NCBI GenBank assembly: GCA_965199235.1
Contig: CBDAQU010000002.1
Coordinates: forward strand, 1,426,001 to 1,490,000
Source: BOG-908 sp965199235
GTDB lineage: Bacteria; Pseudomonadota; Alphaproteobacteria; Acetobacterales; Acetobacteraceae
Direction of reading: 5' to 3'
DNA: 64,000 bases
The notes under the pieces are model-generated. The model did not search any database. It saw only the letters and a list, made by a program, of their open reading frames with translations, and was not told where the DNA came from. Positions 61,565 through 64,000 of this stretch are shown here, piece after piece. Positions within the stretch are counted from its first letter, which is position 1. Every line of letters begins with the position of its first letter. Both the position numbers and the translations under genes were made by a program.

Positions 61565-62175
61565 AGTCTTTTTGGACGCCACCCGATACTTGCCGTTGAC
61601 CTACCGATATCTGGCGGCGATGTCGCCAGCTGTGAGCTGCGTGGCAGTATAGATTGGCAAAGCTTGTGCTAATGCCCCGATCTGGATGTCCTGTGTCAAA
61701 CGGCACTGAATATTGACCCCCATCGGCTTCCAAAAGTGACCCTCTTCCGGTTGCCCTCTTTCGATGTGCGTTGCGCTAGCATCACCTGAAAGGACAAACG
61801 CCCCCGTCGCCACGCTCCTGAAAACAGCGACCCACATCGTTCCAGGAGCAGGCTCCTAGCTGCCGCTACCACGGACGTTGTACCCATCAAAGGCTGCCAT
61901 GATCGGTGAGTGCCTGTCGTCTGCCGGGCCGCTTCAGGACTGAACCCTTCGGGCGCCTTTACCGGTGTTGACCCGGCCGACAGATGACACGCAGTACGCG
62001 TCCGCCTACCCGCGGACACCCCGCGTGAACCCGGTCTAGTAACGACAGCTAGCGCACACTTATTTGAGCAAAGCAGCACACGACCCTCTACAGCCTGTGT
62101 CGTTATGGTCGCCAGCGCTTTGCCTTTGGATGTCCGTTGGCAAGACCGTCACATCGACCGCGTTGCGAGGCTACC
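61565..62175. other. Gap containing a degraded dispersed repeat
   Basis: No convincing gene. The interval 61985-62041 is repeat copy D. The rest shows only short arginine-rich open frames on both strands. The AraC gene promoter is expected near 62050-62170. Nothing else is recognisable. Confidence 0.4.
61985..62041 (+). repeat. Dispersed hairpin repeat, copy D (partial)
   Basis: Only the right part is preserved: GTCCGCCTACCCGCGGACAC, then GCGTGAACCCGGTCTAG, matching the stem and the TCTAG end of the other copies. The GGCCTGGACCGG block is lost. Confidence 0.6.
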
Positions 62176-63096
62176 GTGTTGGACTCAGCTGCCACCCAGG
62201 AAGCCGCACAGGCGACACCGTCTGACATTGCCGAATTGGTGCCGAGCCGCCCGGTGGTGTCGAGCCCCGCGAACGGCTGGCGTGGCGTGGTGTTGCAACA
62301 TTACCGCCATCCGCCGGGAGTGATCAACATACCGCCGGTGCGCGACCACATCGTCGTGGTCAATCGAGCCGGCCAGACGCTTGTCGACGAGAGGCATGGC
62401 GGTGGACAGCGCGAGCGACGTTGGACGGATTCCGGTCACATGAGCCTCACGCCGGCTGGCCAACCGGTCTCGCGCACCCTCAAGGGCCGGCCCGACGTTC
62501 TGCTCATCCATCTTTCCCCCGACCTGGTCCGTGACGTTGCGCGATCGCTCTACGGCGGTGATCCGCAAAACGTCTTTCTTCGCTCACGTCTCGCCGTGCC
62601 CGATCCGAACGTCGGACGGCTCGGTGAATTGCTGCTGAACGAAGCAGAGCATCCCGAATGCGGCACGGAGTTCGTGGTGGACATGCTGGCGCGCTCGCTT
62701 GTGGTGCACCTCCTGCGGTGTCATTCCAGCGTTGCACCGTCGCTGCCAAGGCAAACTGCGTCGAGCCCAAGCGGCCGCCTGCGTCGAACGATCGACCACA
62801 TGAACGACCATATCGGCGAGGCTCTACCGCTTGCGGGCCTCGCCCAACTGAGCGGGCTGAGCCAAGCCCAGTTTGCTCGCGCGTTCCGAGAGGCGACCGG
62901 TCAGCCTCCACATCAGTACCTGATCGGCCTCAGGATCAAGCGCGCCGGCGAGATGCTGGACGAGACCGAGCTATCGGTGATCCAGGTCGGCATGCACTGC
63001 GGCTTCGAGCAACCGAACCACTTTGCGACCATGTTCCGAAAGCTCACCGGCATGAGCCCGCGCGAGTGGCGCGCGCGCCGGTGCGTGACCACGTGA
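62176..63096 (+). CDS. AraC-family transcriptional regulator
   Basis: 306 aa if the GTG at 62176 is used; an upstream TTG (62137) adds 13 residues. A C-terminal pair of helix-turn-helix motifs is clear: LPLAGLAQLSGLSQAQFARA (~215-234) and SVIQVGMHCGFEQPNHFATM with FRKLTGMSPREWRARR (~263-300). The N-terminal domain is cupin-like and would sense a small molecule. It follows the lactonase gene and is a candidate activator of the P450-lactonase operon. Start not certain. Confidence 0.85.
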   Translation: MLDSAATQEAAQATPSDIAELVPSRPVVSSPANGWRGVVLQHYRHPPGVINIPPVRDHIVVVNRAGQTLVDERHGGGQRERRWTDSGHMSLTPAGQPVSRTLKGRPDVLLIHLSPDLVRDVARSLYGGDPQNVFLRSRLAVPDPNVGRLGELLLNEAEHPECGTEFVVDMLARSLVVHLLRCHSSVAPSLPRQTASSPSGRLRRTIDHMNDHIGEALPLAGLAQLSGLSQAQFARAFREATGQPPHQYLIGLRIKRAGEMLDETELSVIQVGMHCGFEQPNHFATMFRKLTGMSPREWRARRCVTT

Positions 63097-63101
63097 TCGG
63101 T

Positions 63102-64000
63102 TCAGCTCCGGGCCGGGCAGGGCACCATGTAATCTCGAGTAGCCGGCAGTGCGGTCTGCGAGGGCGAAAGCTGCAGCTGAAACACCACCTGGCGTTCGCG
63201 CCGGAACGCCAGCTCGGCGGCAGCCAGGTAGAACTCGAACATGCGGCAGAACCTCTCGTCGTACATCGTCCGGATTGCTGCGCGATGGGCCGCAAAACGT
63301 TGAGACCAGTGTCGGACGGTGCGCGCGTAATGCAGCACCAGCGTCTGCACGTCGGTCAGCAGCAGGCCGGAGCGTTCGATGGGCGGCATGACCTCGCTCA
63401 GCGCCGGCGCGTAGCCTCCGGGGAAAATGTATTTCTGCAGCCAGGAGGCGGTCGACCCAGGCCCTGAGCTGCGGCCGATATGGTGGATCAGCGCCACCCC
63501 GTCATCGTGCAGGCAACCGCGGACGGCGCGGAAATACGTCCCGTAATTTCCCAACCCCACATGCTCCATCATGCCGACAGAGACGACCCGGTTGAAGCGC
63601 CGTTGCACCTGCCGGTAGTCCGCCAGCTCGAAGCTGACACGGTCAGCAAGCCCGGCCGCCTCTGCGCGGGCCCGTGCCACGCGTTGCTGCTCGACCGAGA
63701 GGGTGATGCCGGTCACGCGCGCACCGTGGTCGCGTGCGAGCGCGATCGCCATGCCGCCCCAGCCGCAGCCTATGTCCAGCACCGTCATCCCAGGCCGGTG
63801 CAGATGCAGCTTGGCGGCGATCAGCCGCTGCTTGGCGCTCTGCGCCTGCTCCAGCGTGTCGTCGTCACGGGTGAAGTAGGCGCAGGAGTAGTTCAGGTCG
63901 GCATCCAGGATCAGGCTGTAGAGCCGGCTGTCCAGGTCGTAGTGCTGCGCCACGTGCCGCCGCGCGCGCGCGGCGTCGTTGATCTGCCTCAGGCGGCGCG
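63102..64000 (-). CDS. Cyclopropane-fatty-acyl-phospholipid synthase (partial at the 5' end)
   Basis: The 3' part of the gene; the frame is open past the right edge of the window (RRLRQINDAARARRHVAQHY), so the real start is outside. SAM-binding LDIGCGWGGMAIALARDHGA, the CFA motif YSCAYFTRDDDTLEQAQ, and HHIGRSSGPGSTASWLQKYI FPGG with the catalytic loop are visible. The enzyme adds a methylene bridge to unsaturated fatty acids of phospholipids, protecting membranes against acid or solvents. It converges with the AraC gene. Confidence 0.9.
   Translation of the reverse strand, partial: RRLRQINDAARARRHVAQHYDLDSRLYSLILDADLNYSCAYFTRDDDTLEQAQSAKQRLIAAKLHLHRPGMTVLDIGCGWGGMAIALARDHGARVTGITLSVEQQRVARARAEAAGLADRVSFELADYRQVQRRFNRVVSVGMMEHVGLGNYGTYFRAVRGCLHDDGVALIHHIGRSSGPGSTASWLQKYIFPGGYAPALSEVMPPIERSGLLLTDVQTLVLHYARTVRHWSQRFAAHRAAIRTMYDERFCRMFEFYLAAAELAFRRERQVVFQLQLSPSQTALPATRDYMVPCPARS

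Noticed and set aside
1..64000. tRNA or rRNA genes
   Set aside because: No cloverleaf-forming segment or rRNA-like sequence was recognised by eye on either strand.

Overview
The window is GC-rich DNA of alphaproteobacterial character. The plasmid replication and partition genes, the small plasmid proteins and the catabolic repertoire point to the Acetobacteraceae (Rhodospirillales). This is a judgement from remembered family resemblance, not a search.

Layout. (1) About 1-3400 is host-side DNA: the last residues of a CusA/CzcA-type RND pump, gene scraps, a frameshifted amidohydrolase and an intact ACMSD-type amidohydrolase. (2) About 3400-33116 (29.7 kb) reads as a plasmid that was opened inside its own replication gene. 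The N-terminal half of rep lies at the left edge beside iterons, and the C-terminal half lies at the right edge beside parA and a ribbon-helix-helix partner. Joining 33116 to 3400 restores one reading frame in the normal order par - rep - iterons. The cargo is accessory: two serine recombinases, three tyrosine recombinases (one apparently intact), five toxin-antitoxin loci (HigBA intact, the others wholly or partly broken), a multiply frameshifted MmeI-like type IIG restriction-modification gene, a broken HEPN-like gene, a GHKL ATPase cut by IS630 debris, HNH nuclease remnants, secreted proteins, and a four-gene operon built around an XRE-HTH/dynamin-like GTPase fusion. (3) About 33117-64000 is host-side again and almost free of broken genes. 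It holds a tripartite drug efflux set (MFS, HlyD, NodT-type outer-membrane factor) and a catabolic region: SDR, TetR regulator, amidohydrolase, fumarylacetoacetase-family hydrolase, tannase/feruloyl esterase, type-B carboxylesterase, two MhpA-like FAD monooxygenases, BKACE enzyme, the DUF1302-DUF1329-YCF48-MMPL envelope set, cytochrome P450 with a VanB-type reductase, extradiol dioxygenase, SMP-30 lactonase and an AraC regulator. A cyclopropane-fatty-acid synthase runs off the right edge.

How the genes fit together. The catabolic genes suggest de-esterification of a plant-type aromatic or hydrophobic ester, P450 and flavoprotein hydroxylation, extradiol ring cleavage, then hydrolysis of the cleavage product by FAH, BKACE or lactonase enzymes, with uptake or export through the DUF1302/DUF1329/MMPL envelope system. 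Five copies of a 14-bp operator, TGACY-N4-RGTCA, lie before five promoters of this region. They probably form one regulon, most simply under the TetR protein at 39161-39823. A 110-120 bp hairpin repeat occurs four times, always outside the plasmid segment, which independently supports the boundary between host and plasmid.

Caution: many broken genes between 1.1 and 32.6 kb differ from an intact frame by single-base indels or single stop codons. They may be real decay on an integrated plasmid or uncorrected long-read errors.
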